From the NCBI GenBank assembly GCA_029974985.1, contig JARKQC010000014.1:1-64000 (forward strand): 64,000 nucleotides of DNA. Direction: 5' to 3'. Source of the DNA: Bacteroidota bacterium (lineage in GTDB: Bacteria > Bacteroidota > Ignavibacteria > Kapaibacteriales > UBA2268). Every line of letters begins with the position of its first letter. The first letter of the stretch is position 1. Positions 55,744 through 64,000 of the stretch are shown here, in pieces. A program made the translations under genes and the position numbers. Below the pieces are notes generated by a model. It saw nothing but the letters and a program-made list of their open reading frames with translations, did no database searches and was not told the DNA's origin.

Positions 55744-55968
55744 AGCACTTTGGGATATTATTTTGAAAAATAGTAATAAATTTATTATCAATTAAAAGAA
55801 TTCAAAATTAAGAATTTTTATAATAAAAAAAAATTATTTCTTAAAGTAAATTTAGTTTTCATTAAAATTACGATTTTGATTTGATTAAAATAATGATTGA
55901 GAAATTTAGTATTTTTTTTAAATATCATATTTAAAAATATACTTCTTAATTAAATGGACAAAATTTGA

Positions 55969-55976
55969 TATTTTTG
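55969..55976 (+). promoter_or_regulatory. TAnnTTTG -7 element candidate before the RNase G gene
   Basis: TATTTTTG 27 bases before the ATG at 56003, consistent with a short leader. No -33 element is evident. Confidence 0.42.
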
Positions 55977-56002
55977 TATTTTGTATGTAATTCAATTCAA
56001 AA

Positions 56003-57733
56003 ATGAAAAAAGAGATAATTATTCATTCGGCAATAGACGAGGTTCGGGTTGCAATAACCGAAGATGGCGAGCTTGCTGAATATTTTATAGAACTACCAAA
56101 CAAAGAAAGGTACATTGGTAGTATTTATTATGGTAAGGTTAATAAAATTTTACACGGCATAAATGCCGCTTTTATTGATATTGGTCTTCATCACGATGCT
56201 TTTTTACATTTTTCTGATATCGAAGATGATAGCGGAATAATCACAGAAGAAGACGACGACGAAACTATTGATAATGAAAACAACGAAATAGATTTAAAAG
56301 ATGAAAATATTAGTGATTTAGAGGAATCACAAAATGATATATCAGAAGGAAATGCAAATCTATTAGATAATATTGATATTAAAAACGACGATTTTGCTAA
56401 TATAAACAATAAGTCTATCGAAATAAATAAAACCGAACAAAAAAGTAATGGAAAGCAAAAAAATCATTATAAACAAAAGAAAAATAGTAAATTCAAATCT
56501 AAGCAAATAGATGAAATAAATATAAAAGAAGGGCAGTGGATTTTAGTTCAAATCGTTAGAGAAGCTTATGGAAATAAAGGGGTTAAAGTAACATCAAAAA
56601 TCGCAATTCCGGGTAGATATGTAGTATTTTTGCCAAAAGATGAAATGGTCGGAGTCTCGCGTAAAATTTCATCTTATCACGAAAGGAAAAGATTAAGAAA
56701 TCTCACAAAGCAGTTTTTACCTAAGGGTGCTGGCTGTATCATACGAACTGCTTCGAAAGGTAAATCCGAAGAAGAACTAAAAAGAGATTGGGAAGAATTG
56801 CTTACTGTTTGGTCTGATATAGAGCAAAAAATTAAAAAAACGACAAAGCCATCTAATGTATATATGGATATGCAATTAGCAAATAGCATAATTAGAGATT
56901 TATTTACTCCGAATGTGGAGCGTGTAATAGTAGATTCTAAAAAATTATATACAGAATTAAATAATTATATAAAAAGAGTTTCCCCGCATCTTGAAAAAAG
57001 GGTTGAGTTATATACAGAAAAAGCGGCTATTTTTAAAGAATTTGGGATTGATAAAGAATTAGCAAAAACATATAAAAGACGAGTTAATTTGCATAGCGGT
57101 GGTGATATTATGATCGAACATACCGAAGCTATGACTGTTATTGATGTTAATTCCGGTAAAAGTCTCGAAAAAGACCAAGAAAGAAATGCTTTTAAAACAA
57201 ATATCGAAGCTATGCGAGAAGCGGCAAAGCAGATCAGACTTCGCGACCTTGGCGGAATGATTGTTATAGATTTTATTGATATGAACGATGAAAATAATCG
57301 GAAAAAATTATTTAATGAAATGAAAAGAGAATTAAGTAAGGACAGAGCAAAAACTGTTGCTTATCCGATTTCTCAACTTGGTTTAATGCAAATTACTCGC
57401 CAGAGAATAAATCAGAATATTTCCGAAAAACTTACTGAAATCTGCCCAATGTGTAAAGGAACGGGCAGAATCACCTCAAAAATAGTACTAATAAACGAAA
57501 TTGACCGTTGGTTAAAGAATTTTAGGCGTACAACTTCGGAATTTAGATTAATACTTATTGTTCATAATACAATTGCAAATCATATAACAGAAGGTTCGTT
57601 TTCGATAATTTCAAAATTAATGATTAAATACTTTGCAAGAATTAAAGTTCAACAATCTGATTCTATGGCAATTGACCAATTTAAGTTCTTTTCTGTTCGT
57701 CAACAGAAAGATATTACATCAGAATATTTATAA
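56003..57733 (+). CDS. rng: Ribonuclease G/E family protein with insertion in the S1 domain
   Basis: A 576-residue endoribonuclease that processes rRNA and degrades RNA. The N-terminal S1 domain (IGSIYYGKVNKILHGINAAFIDIGL) is interrupted by about 95 residues, first acidic (about 75-135) then Lys/Asn-rich (about 140-170), before it resumes at EGQWILVQIVREAYGNKG. The catalytic domain has the Asp residues of VIDVNSGK and IVIDFIDM and the zinc-link CPMCKGTGR. The gene heads a plus-strand run of envelope and isoprenoid genes with short spacers. Confidence 0.93.
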   Translation: MKKEIIIHSAIDEVRVAITEDGELAEYFIELPNKERYIGSIYYGKVNKILHGINAAFIDIGLHHDAFLHFSDIEDDSGIITEEDDDETIDNENNEIDLKDENISDLEESQNDISEGNANLLDNIDIKNDDFANINNKSIEINKTEQKSNGKQKNHYKQKKNSKFKSKQIDEINIKEGQWILVQIVREAYGNKGVKVTSKIAIPGRYVVFLPKDEMVGVSRKISSYHERKRLRNLTKQFLPKGAGCIIRTASKGKSEEELKRDWEELLTVWSDIEQKIKKTTKPSNVYMDMQLANSIIRDLFTPNVERVIVDSKKLYTELNNYIKRVSPHLEKRVELYTEKAAIFKEFGIDKELAKTYKRRVNLHSGGDIMIEHTEAMTVIDVNSGKSLEKDQERNAFKTNIEAMREAAKQIRLRDLGGMIVIDFIDMNDENNRKKLFNEMKRELSKDRAKTVAYPISQLGLMQITRQRINQNISEKLTEICPMCKGTGRITSKIVLINEIDRWLKNFRRTTSEFRLILIVHNTIANHITEGSFSIISKLMIKYFARIKVQQSDSMAIDQFKFFSVRQQKDITSEYL

Positions 57734-57746
57734 TTATTTTTAAAAA

Positions 57747-58907
57747 ATGAATAGAAAGAAAATTACAATATTAGGGGCAACTGGTTCAATAGGCTATCAG
57801 ACTCTAAATGTTATTGAATCTTTACCCCAAAAATTTGAATTAAATTATATTACAGTAAATAAAAATATTTCTGCTCTTAATGATATTTGTAAGCGATTTA
57901 ATCCCAAAGGTATCGTTATTGCTGATGAAAGTGCTTATAAATCATTTAAAAAAAATACTAATTATCAAGGTGAGATATTCTGTGGTAGCGAAAGTATTAA
58001 TTTTGTTGCCGGAAGCGAGCAAAATGATATTTTACTATCCTCATTAGTAGGTTTTTCAGGTGTTGTACCAACTTACGAAGCAATCAAAAAGGGAATTACT
58101 ATTGCTCTTGCGAATAAAGAAACTTTAGTTAGTGCCGGAAATTTAATTATGAATGCGGCTAAGGAATATAAAGCAAAAATTTTAGCAGTTGATAGCGAGC
58201 ATAGTGCTATTTTGCAATGCTTACTTGGAGAGGATATAAATAGTGTTGAAAAAATTATTCTAACTGCGTCGGGTGGACCTTTTCGCAACACTCCTATCGC
58301 GGAATTTCCAAATATTACTATCGAACAAGCACTTAATCATCCTAATTGGAATATGGGCAATAAAATTACAATAGATTCTGCTACTATGATGAATAAGGGT
58401 TTTGAAATTATCGAAGCACGTTGGCTTTTTGATTTAGATATTAATAAAATTGATGTTGTTGTCCATCCGCAAAGTATTATTCATTCGCTTGTGCAGTTTA
58501 TTGATGGTTCGGTTAAAGCTCAATTAGGTTTGCCCGATATGAGAATACCAATTTCTTATGCACTCAATTATCCAGAGCGTCTTTCTTTTGATTTTCCGAG
58601 ATTAGATTTATGTGAAATTGCTAAACTTGAATTTCAAAAGCCAGATTTTGAAAAATTTCCGTGCTTAAAATTAGCTTATGAATCATTAGAAATGAATAAT
58701 CATGCACCTGCAATAATAAATGCGGCAAATGAAATATGTGTCGAGGCTTTTCTAAACGGAAAAATTAAATTTATTGATATTCCGAGAATTATAGATACCG
58801 CTCTCAATAAAATTGAACATATTTCGATTACAACACTTGAATCAATAATTTATACTGACTCTGAAACAAGAAAATTTACTTCTTCAATTATTAATAATAT
58901 TAATTAA
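57747..58907 (+). CDS. dxr: 1-deoxy-D-xylulose 5-phosphate reductoisomerase
   Basis: A 386-residue enzyme of the non-mevalonate isoprenoid pathway. NADPH-binding GATGSIG lies near residues 10-16, metal-binding Asp/Glu in AVDSEHSAI near residue 150, SGGPF, and the substrate loop MGNKITIDSATMMNKGFEIIEARWLF in two pieces. Spaced by 13 bases from the RNase gene and four from rseP, so co-transcribed. Confidence 0.97.
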   Translation: MNRKKITILGATGSIGYQTLNVIESLPQKFELNYITVNKNISALNDICKRFNPKGIVIADESAYKSFKKNTNYQGEIFCGSESINFVAGSEQNDILLSSLVGFSGVVPTYEAIKKGITIALANKETLVSAGNLIMNAAKEYKAKILAVDSEHSAILQCLLGEDINSVEKIILTASGGPFRNTPIAEFPNITIEQALNHPNWNMGNKITIDSATMMNKGFEIIEARWLFDLDINKIDVVVHPQSIIHSLVQFIDGSVKAQLGLPDMRIPISYALNYPERLSFDFPRLDLCEIAKLEFQKPDFEKFPCLKLAYESLEMNNHAPAIINAANEICVEAFLNGKIKFIDIPRIIDTALNKIEHISITTLESIIYTDSETRKFTSSIINNIN

Positions 58908-58911
58908 AAAT

Positions 58912-60279
58912 ATGGAATTTTTAAATAGTGCTATATATTTTGTAATCATAATAGGTATTTTGGTAGCTATTCATGAGTTTGGTCATTTCATTGCGGCAAG
59001 AATGATGGGAATGCGTGCCGAAGTTTTTTCGATTGGAATGGGAAAAAGGCTTTTTGGTTTTAATAAAATAAATGGTTTAACATTTGGTAATTTATCCGAA
59101 GATATTGAATTGGGCAATCATACAGATTATCGAATTGCTGTGTTTCCTATTGGTGGTTATGTAAAAATCTCGGGAATGATAGACGAAAGTTTTGATACTG
59201 AATTTCAGAATTCCGAGCCTAAAGATTATGAATTTCGCTCAAAAAATATGTTCCAAAAAATATTTGTTCTTAGCGCCGGCGTTATAATGAATATAGTGCT
59301 TGCTATTGCAGTATTTGCTTATATAGCATATTTTAATGGAAAAAGCGAATTAGCGACAACTACGATTGGAAAAGTCGAAGAAAAATCTATTGCAAGTGAA
59401 TTGGGTTTTCAAGTTGGAGATAAAATCGAAAGAATAAATGGGAGAAAAGTTAATACTTGGTCTGAATTATTAGAGAAAATCACTTTGGAAGATTTTGGGA
59501 AAAAAATTAAAATTGACTTAATAAGAAATTCTAATAATTTCTCTCTTGATGTTGATGGTGCGAAAATTATTAAATCATTATCAAAAAAACAAGCTCTTGG
59601 GCTTATCCCCGGAGGGCTTAGTATATTTATCGAAAATGTTGCAATCGAATCTCCAGCTCATAATTCGGGATTAATGAAAGGCGATACATTATTATCTTTA
59701 AACGGCATTGAAATAAATACTTTAAGCACAATGCAAGACAATCTTAAAGATAAAAAATCAACTCCAATTTTCCTTGTTTGGAAAAGAGGAAATCAAATTA
59801 TGAGCGACACAATCAAAACAAATGATAAAGGTATGATTGGTATTCAAATGGGATATGGCCCTCAAACAAATATAAATTATTCATTGATTGAATCAATAAG
59901 CATTGGTTTTTCGGAAAGCTATGGCTCTTTTATTTTGCTTATCAATTCTTTGAAGCAGATTTTTATCGGCAATTTATCATTTAAAGAGACAGTTGGCGGT
60001 CCTATAATGATTATGGATATGGCGGGCGAGCAAGCAAGTCGAGGATTTACAAGTTTTCTACATTTTCTTGCGATGCTTTCTATATCATTAGCATTTATGA
60101 ACATTTTACCTTTTCCCGCTCTTGATGGTGGACATATAGTTTTTGCATTAGTCGAGGGAATTTTTAGAAAAGAAGTTCCAGTAAAAGTAAAATTAGCTAT
60201 CCAACAAGGTGGTGTGATTATTCTTTTACTTTTTATGACTTTTGTAATTTTTAATGATGTATCACGAATTTTAAAATAG
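58912..60279 (+). CDS. rseP: Site-2 protease RseP
   Basis: A 455-residue intramembrane zinc protease that cuts anti-sigma factors and signal remnants. Zinc ligands are in HEFGH near residues 22-26 and in the LDGGH of the last third. Two PDZ-like domains appear near residues 155-215 and 240-310. The family commonly follows dxr. Its presence is relevant because the window also has a transmembrane anti-sigma factor, a possible substrate, though this is inference. Confidence 0.95.
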   Translation: MEFLNSAIYFVIIIGILVAIHEFGHFIAARMMGMRAEVFSIGMGKRLFGFNKINGLTFGNLSEDIELGNHTDYRIAVFPIGGYVKISGMIDESFDTEFQNSEPKDYEFRSKNMFQKIFVLSAGVIMNIVLAIAVFAYIAYFNGKSELATTTIGKVEEKSIASELGFQVGDKIERINGRKVNTWSELLEKITLEDFGKKIKIDLIRNSNNFSLDVDGAKIIKSLSKKQALGLIPGGLSIFIENVAIESPAHNSGLMKGDTLLSLNGIEINTLSTMQDNLKDKKSTPIFLVWKRGNQIMSDTIKTNDKGMIGIQMGYGPQTNINYSLIESISIGFSESYGSFILLINSLKQIFIGNLSFKETVGGPIMIMDMAGEQASRGFTSFLHFLAMLSISLAFMNILPFPALDGGHIVFALVEGIFRKEVPVKVKLAIQQGGVIILLLFMTFVIFNDVSRILK

Positions 60280-60282
60280 ATT

Positions 60283-61089
60283 TTGAATAATAAACCCTTA
60301 ATTTTAGTAACAAATGATGATGGAATTAACTCGCCAGGTATTGAAATACTTGTAAAAAGTTTATCAAATTTAGGTGAAATTATTGTTGTTGCTCCTGATA
60401 CTCAGCGCAGTGCTGTAAGTAGTAGTTTATCAATTAACAAGCCTTTAAGAGTAAGTAAATTCCATAAAAACGGCTCATTTTTTGGATATAGTGTTGATGG
60501 AACTCCTACTGATTGCGTTAAATTAGCTATATCAACTCTTTTAGATAGAAAGCCAGATTTAGTTGTAAGCGGAATAAATCACGGTAAAAACACATCAATT
60601 AATGTATTATATTCTGGGACTGTTGCTGGTGCTAAAGAAGGATATTTAGCAAATATCAACTCTATAGCTATTTCTCATTCTTCTCATTCATTAGATTCTG
60701 ATTTATCTTATGCCGCAGAATATTCACAAATTTTGGCAAGGAAATTGCTAAATTATGATAGCAATGAGATATTACTTTTGAATGTAAATGTGCCAAATTT
60801 ACAAAAGGAATTAATAAAAGGGGCTATATTTACAAAATTAAGTAATGCATATTGGAAAGATAAATATGAAATGCGTTTAGACCCATTTGGAAATGAATAT
60901 TATTGGTTCGCAGGTTCATATATAAATAATAGTAATGATTTGAATACTGATGACGGTGCAATAGAAGCGAATTATGTTTCTGTTACAGCTCTCGAGATGA
61001 ATCATTTGAATGACAATTTTAATAAAAACATAGCAAATTATTTAGGATTTTTTGATGAGCAAAGTAATATCTATAGACGAACTAAATGA
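60283..61089 (+). CDS. surE: 5'/3'-nucleotidase SurE
   Basis: A 268-residue phosphatase acting on nucleoside monophosphates. Metal ligands appear in LVTNDDGINSPG near residues 8-19 and GINHGKN near 95-101; GTPTDCVKLA is also typical. The start is TTG 60283, three bases after the rseP stop; no ATG precedes the NDDG motif. The C-terminus overlaps the start of the next gene by about 35 bases in another frame. Confidence 0.95.
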   Translation: MNNKPLILVTNDDGINSPGIEILVKSLSNLGEIIVVAPDTQRSAVSSSLSINKPLRVSKFHKNGSFFGYSVDGTPTDCVKLAISTLLDRKPDLVVSGINHGKNTSINVLYSGTVAGAKEGYLANINSIAISHSSHSLDSDLSYAAEYSQILARKLLNYDSNEILLLNVNVPNLQKELIKGAIFTKLSNAYWKDKYEMRLDPFGNEYYWFAGSYINNSNDLNTDDGAIEANYVSVTALEMNHLNDNFNKNIANYLGFFDEQSNIYRRTK

Positions 61090-61393
61090 GGAGATGATTC
61101 TCGCTGAATCAGTCGTCAATAGTTTTGGACAGACATTACTAAATGCAGGCGTATGTCTTGAATTTCGGCATAAAAAACTTCTTAAAACTTGGAATATTAA
61201 ATTTATAAAAATTATTGATGATAATGAGGAGATTAATAAAAATTGCATTAATCCCGAACATATTAAAATTGCAAGTGAATTTATAAATTCTCGTATAACT
61301 TGGCAAGCTACTTTACCAATTGAATTTGATCTAATAAATACTGCTATTTTAATTAAAGCTACTAAATTTGGTGATAAAAATGAAAACAACTGA
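61055..61393 (+). CDS. Small DUF3391-like protein preceding an HDOD protein
   Basis: A 112-residue protein, MSKVISIDELNEEMILAESV then FGQTLLNAGVCLEFRHKKLLKTWNI. This pattern (L-x-E/P-G-M-x-L-A, then G-x-x-L-L-x-x-G) is usually the N-terminal module of HD-GYP or HDOD proteins, but here is its own gene. ATG 61055 lies inside the end of surE in another frame, and its own end overlaps the HDOD start by 14 bases. Function likely regulatory, in a complex with the HDOD protein. Confidence 0.7.
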   Translation: MSKVISIDELNEEMILAESVVNSFGQTLLNAGVCLEFRHKKLLKTWNIKFIKIIDDNEEINKNCINPEHIKIASEFINSRITWQATLPIEFDLINTAILIKATKFGDKNENN

Positions 61394-62237
61394 AATAGAA
61401 GCAAAATTATTAATACAGACTATTCAAACATTGCCTACTCTACCGACTATTTATTATAATTTATTAGAAGTAATGAATAACCCGCGTTCGACAGCTATTG
61501 ATGCCGCAAAAGTAATTCAAAACGACCAAGCCGCCGCCGCAAAAGTTCTTAAAGCCTCAAATTCACCTATTTACGGTTTCTATGGAAAGATAGAAAATAT
61601 TACACAAGCAATTACTTATATCGGTTTTGAAGAAGTAAAAAATTTTGTTATTGCAATCACTATAATAGATTTCTTCAATAATAATTTTAATAAAAATGGA
61701 ATAGATATTGTTGAGTTTTGGAAACACTCCATAGGAGTTGGAATAATTTCAAGAATGATTGGTAAATATATTAAAGCTCGTGATATTGAAAATTATTTTT
61801 TAGCAGGTATTCTTCATGATATTGGAAAAATTACATTAATTAATTTAATGCCAGAACAGTATTTTGACGTTTATAGATATAGTTTGGAAATGAAAGTAAG
61901 TCATTACGAGGCAGAAGAGAAAATTATTGGTATAACGCATAATGTCGTAGGTGATATTTTAGCAACAAAGTGGAACCTTCCCGTATCAATTCGTAACTCA
62001 ATAAAAAATCATTATAGAGGAGTTGGTGATAAGCCAAATGATAAAATTGTTCCAGCTACACATATTGCAAATATTGCGGCAATTATGTTTGGTTTAGGAT
62101 TTGAAAAATCTTTACCTGTGCCAGAACCTAATAAACAAGCATGGGAAATTTTAGAATTAGAAGATAATTTTTTCTCAAAAAATCAATCATCAATAACAAG
62201 CCTATATTATGATACAATCAACTTATTATTAAAATAA
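61380..62237 (+). CDS. HDOD domain protein
   Basis: A 285-residue protein with an HDOD domain: LPTLPTIYYNLLEVMNNPRSTAIDAAKVIQNDQAAAAKVLKASNSPIYG, and an HD-like part EFWKHSIGVGIISRMIG then FLAGILHDIGKITLINLMPEQ. The HD pair of HDIGK is retained. HDOD proteins act in signalling and cell-cycle or motility control, often without known enzymatic activity. ATG 61380 is chosen over TTG 61368. A histidine kinase gene follows after four bases. Confidence 0.88.
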   Translation: MKTTEIEAKLLIQTIQTLPTLPTIYYNLLEVMNNPRSTAIDAAKVIQNDQAAAAKVLKASNSPIYGFYGKIENITQAITYIGFEEVKNFVIAITIIDFFNNNFNKNGIDIVEFWKHSIGVGIISRMIGKYIKARDIENYFLAGILHDIGKITLINLMPEQYFDVYRYSLEMKVSHYEAEEKIIGITHNVVGDILATKWNLPVSIRNSIKNHYRGVGDKPNDKIVPATHIANIAAIMFGLGFEKSLPVPEPNKQAWEILELEDNFFSKNQSSITSLYYDTINLLLK

Positions 62238-62241
62238 CATT

Positions 62242-64000
62242 ATGAATACTGATGAAATATATGGAAATAAAAAAAATATATCTTATATAAGATGGAAAGA
62301 ATTAATCCATTCTATTAATGAATTTACTACTATTGGATTAAATCGTGAAAGTTTATATGATATATATTATGATAGCTTAAGCGTTTTAAGTAAATTTCCA
62401 AAATTTGATAAAAGTGCATTTTTTATTTTAAATAATAGTTTTAGTTTCGAACTTACGATAACTAATCCAAATAATTATCTAAATGAATTTAATGAAATTT
62501 TTGATTACCTTGTAGAAACTGGCGATATAGGTCATGCATTAGATACCTCAAAATCAATAAATATTAATTTGGAAGAGAAAGATGAAATTCAAAAAAATAT
62601 TTTCATAGTACCCTTAAGAACAAGTAAATTAATTGTTGGAATTATATTAATTATTCACAATAATAGATTAGGCGAACTCGACCAATTATTCTATCAATTT
62701 GTGGGGTTATTTGCAAATTTGATTGGTACTACTATTGAAAATTTCCATTTTAAAAATGAATTGGAAATTTCAAAATCTTCTTTAGAGCAAAAAATTGCTA
62801 TGAGAACTCTCGATTTAGCTCAAAGTAGAAGAGAAATTAAAGCAATTTTTGATTCTGTACTTGCGGGTATCATTGTATTTGACCTTTCGATAAACAAAAT
62901 TGTAAGGGTGAACCCAATGGCTTGTAAAATCATTGGTGATAGTGAGTCTAATATCGTAGGAAAAAATATTTTTGATTATCTTGACTATTTTAATTATTCA
63001 AATTTAAATGATTTTCCCAAAAATGAGAATTATTTTGAATCTTTTTTAATAACAAAAGATAAAACCAATAAACAAATTCTAAGAAATATCACTCGAATAC
63101 CGCTAAATAACCGTGTTTTAATTAACGAAAGTTTTGTTGATATTTCTAAAATTAAAGAAGCAGAATATACCTTAAACGAAGCTAATCAAATTCTTGAACA
63201 AAAAGTTATCGAACGAACCGAAGATTTACAAATTATTGTTGAACAACTTAAAGAAGAAATCAAGGTTCGTGTTGCCGCAGAAGCAAAAATCCGAAAGATG
63301 TATGAGGAACAAAAAGAATTAAATGATTTAAAAACAAGATTTGTTAGTATGATTTCGCATGAGTTTCGTACACCACTTACTTTAATTAAATCTTCTGCTC
63401 AAATGGTAACAAAATTTAAAGATGTTTTAACAATTAATGAGAAAATTAATTATCTTGATAGAATATCTCACTCGGTTGATTCTTTAACTGATATGATAGA
63501 AAATGTTATATTCATTGGTAAAAATGAATCAAATAAATATAATGTAAATAATGAATATTTTGATTTTAAGATATTTATTGATGGTATTATAAATTTCTTT
63601 CAACTTAATTCAATCGAGAACATAGAGTTTGAACTTAATATTTCAAATTTAAGCGAACAAATTTACACTGACAAAAGATTATTACGTATTATTCTAAATA
63701 ATTTAATATCAAATGCTATTAAATATTCAAAAAATAATCCAAAAATCTGTATAGAAGCAAAAATAGAAGCTGATAATTTAATTATTTCGGTTACAGATTT
63801 TGGAATCGGGATTCCTCCAAACGAATTAGATAGAATATTTGATTTGTTTTATCGTGCTAAAAATGTAAACACAATAAAAGGGACTGGACTTGGATTAATT
63901 GTTGTTAGTGAGTCCTTACAAAAATTAGAAGGAAGAATCGAATATAAGAGCATTATTAACGAAGGCTCTGTATTTAGTATTTTTATTCCATTAAAAAATG
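62242..64000 (+). CDS. Sensor histidine kinase, cut by the right edge
   Basis: The frame is open from ATG 62242 to the window end (at least 586 codons) and lacks only the stop and perhaps a few residues. The N-terminal 200 residues look like a GAF-type domain; a coiled segment (EISKSSLEQKIAMRTLDLAQ) leads to a PAS domain (about 210-310), then a second coiled coil, HisKA with His373 in FVSMISHEFRTPL, and HATPase_c with TDFGIGIPPNELDRIFDLFY and GTGLGLIVV. No membrane helix is seen, so it is a soluble kinase, probably co-transcribed with the HDOD gene. Confidence 0.9.
   Translation, partial: MNTDEIYGNKKNISYIRWKELIHSINEFTTIGLNRESLYDIYYDSLSVLSKFPKFDKSAFFILNNSFSFELTITNPNNYLNEFNEIFDYLVETGDIGHALDTSKSININLEEKDEIQKNIFIVPLRTSKLIVGIILIIHNNRLGELDQLFYQFVGLFANLIGTTIENFHFKNELEISKSSLEQKIAMRTLDLAQSRREIKAIFDSVLAGIIVFDLSINKIVRVNPMACKIIGDSESNIVGKNIFDYLDYFNYSNLNDFPKNENYFESFLITKDKTNKQILRNITRIPLNNRVLINESFVDISKIKEAEYTLNEANQILEQKVIERTEDLQIIVEQLKEEIKVRVAAEAKIRKMYEEQKELNDLKTRFVSMISHEFRTPLTLIKSSAQMVTKFKDVLTINEKINYLDRISHSVDSLTDMIENVIFIGKNESNKYNVNNEYFDFKIFIDGIINFFQLNSIENIEFELNISNLSEQIYTDKRLLRIILNNLISNAIKYSKNNPKICIEAKIEADNLIISVTDFGIGIPPNELDRIFDLFYRAKNVNTIKGTGLGLIVVSESLQKLEGRIEYKSIINEGSVFSIFIPLKN

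Noticed and set aside
55744..55800. Possible third copy of the ECF promoter before the SBBP gene
   Set aside because: A TTATTACTAT sequence resembles the -10 block, but there is no GAGAC at the required 15-base distance.
61042..61404. 120-codon minus-strand frame across the DUF3391-like gene
   Set aside because: It is antisense to a plus-strand frame with a recognisable domain and overlaps three real genes.
1..64000. CRISPR arrays, tRNA/rRNA genes, prophage or complete insertion sequences
   Set aside because: I found no regularly spaced repeats, no cloverleaf sequences with a TTCGA-type loop, and no transposase, integrase or phage structural genes.

Overview
The window is one contiguous stretch of an AT-rich bacterial chromosome with no plasmid, phage, CRISPR, tRNA or rRNA signal. 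Several features point to the Bacteroidetes/Chlorobi/Ignavibacteria (FCB) side of the tree. These are a fused lpxC-fabZ gene followed by lpxA, a secreted hexosaminidase with a type IX secretion (T9SS) C-terminal sorting domain, bacillithiol synthase bshC, an acyl-LpxA/LpxC lipid A pathway, and scattered TAnnTTTG promoter elements. A full chemotaxis set with a CheZ-like phosphatase and HDOD signalling proteins fits a motile or surface-moving Ignavibacteria/Kapabacteria-like lineage better than typical Bacteroidetes. This placement is inference from gene content only.

Layout. 1-3.5 kb: a gene start running off the left edge, ribD with an overlapping BsuPI-like lipoprotein gene, a beta-barrel-like protein, and a D-Ala-D-Ala dipeptidase lipoprotein. 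3.5-5.8 kb: a T9SS-exported GH20 hexosaminidase that appears to head an operon with the dipeptidase. 6-10 kb: terC, then a compact heme-copper cluster (CuA subunit II, subunit I, SenC/SCO) whose subunit I lacks the usual active-site tyrosine. 10-16 kb: a methyltransferase, two small conserved proteins, a zinc peptidase lipoprotein and nadB. 15.5-18.6 kb: an ECF sigma operon (beta-propeller lipoprotein, sigma factor, anti-sigma factor with an outer-membrane-like C-terminal domain). 18.7-28.9 kb: a lipoprotein, a PAS protein, a periplasmic binding protein overlapping trmB, a DUF389 membrane protein, bshC, a response regulator, an OmpA-like protein, a secreted WD40 protein and a MerR regulator. 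29-38.5 kb: one dense signalling run (NtrB/NtrC-like pair, HEAT protein, CheR, two CheY, CheZ, CheA, an acidic unknown). 38.5-44.3 kb: clpS, then nuoL-nuoM-nuoN. 44.4-49 kb: guanine deaminase, a membrane protein, two tandem FabL-like reductases, ssb. 49-56 kb: DUF1207, lpxA, lpxC-fabZ, and a very large SBBP-repeat secreted protein. 56-62 kb: RNase G/E, dxr, rseP, surE, then a small DUF3391-like protein, an HDOD protein and a histidine kinase cut by the right edge.

The most promising undescribed element is regulatory. An almost identical ~45-bp block (GAGAC, 15-bp spacer, GTGTTACTAT on the minus strand) lies immediately upstream of the ECF sigma operon and also upstream of the T9SS hexosaminidase/dipeptidase pair 13 kb away. 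It looks like an autoregulated ECF promoter linking an envelope sensor to a secreted cell-wall or glycan hydrolase. The anti-sigma factor in that operon is itself unusual, because it seems able to run from the cytoplasm to the outer membrane in one chain. The second point of interest is the heme-copper cluster, whose gene order and active-site substitution resemble the sNOR type of nitric oxide reductase more than an oxygen reductase.
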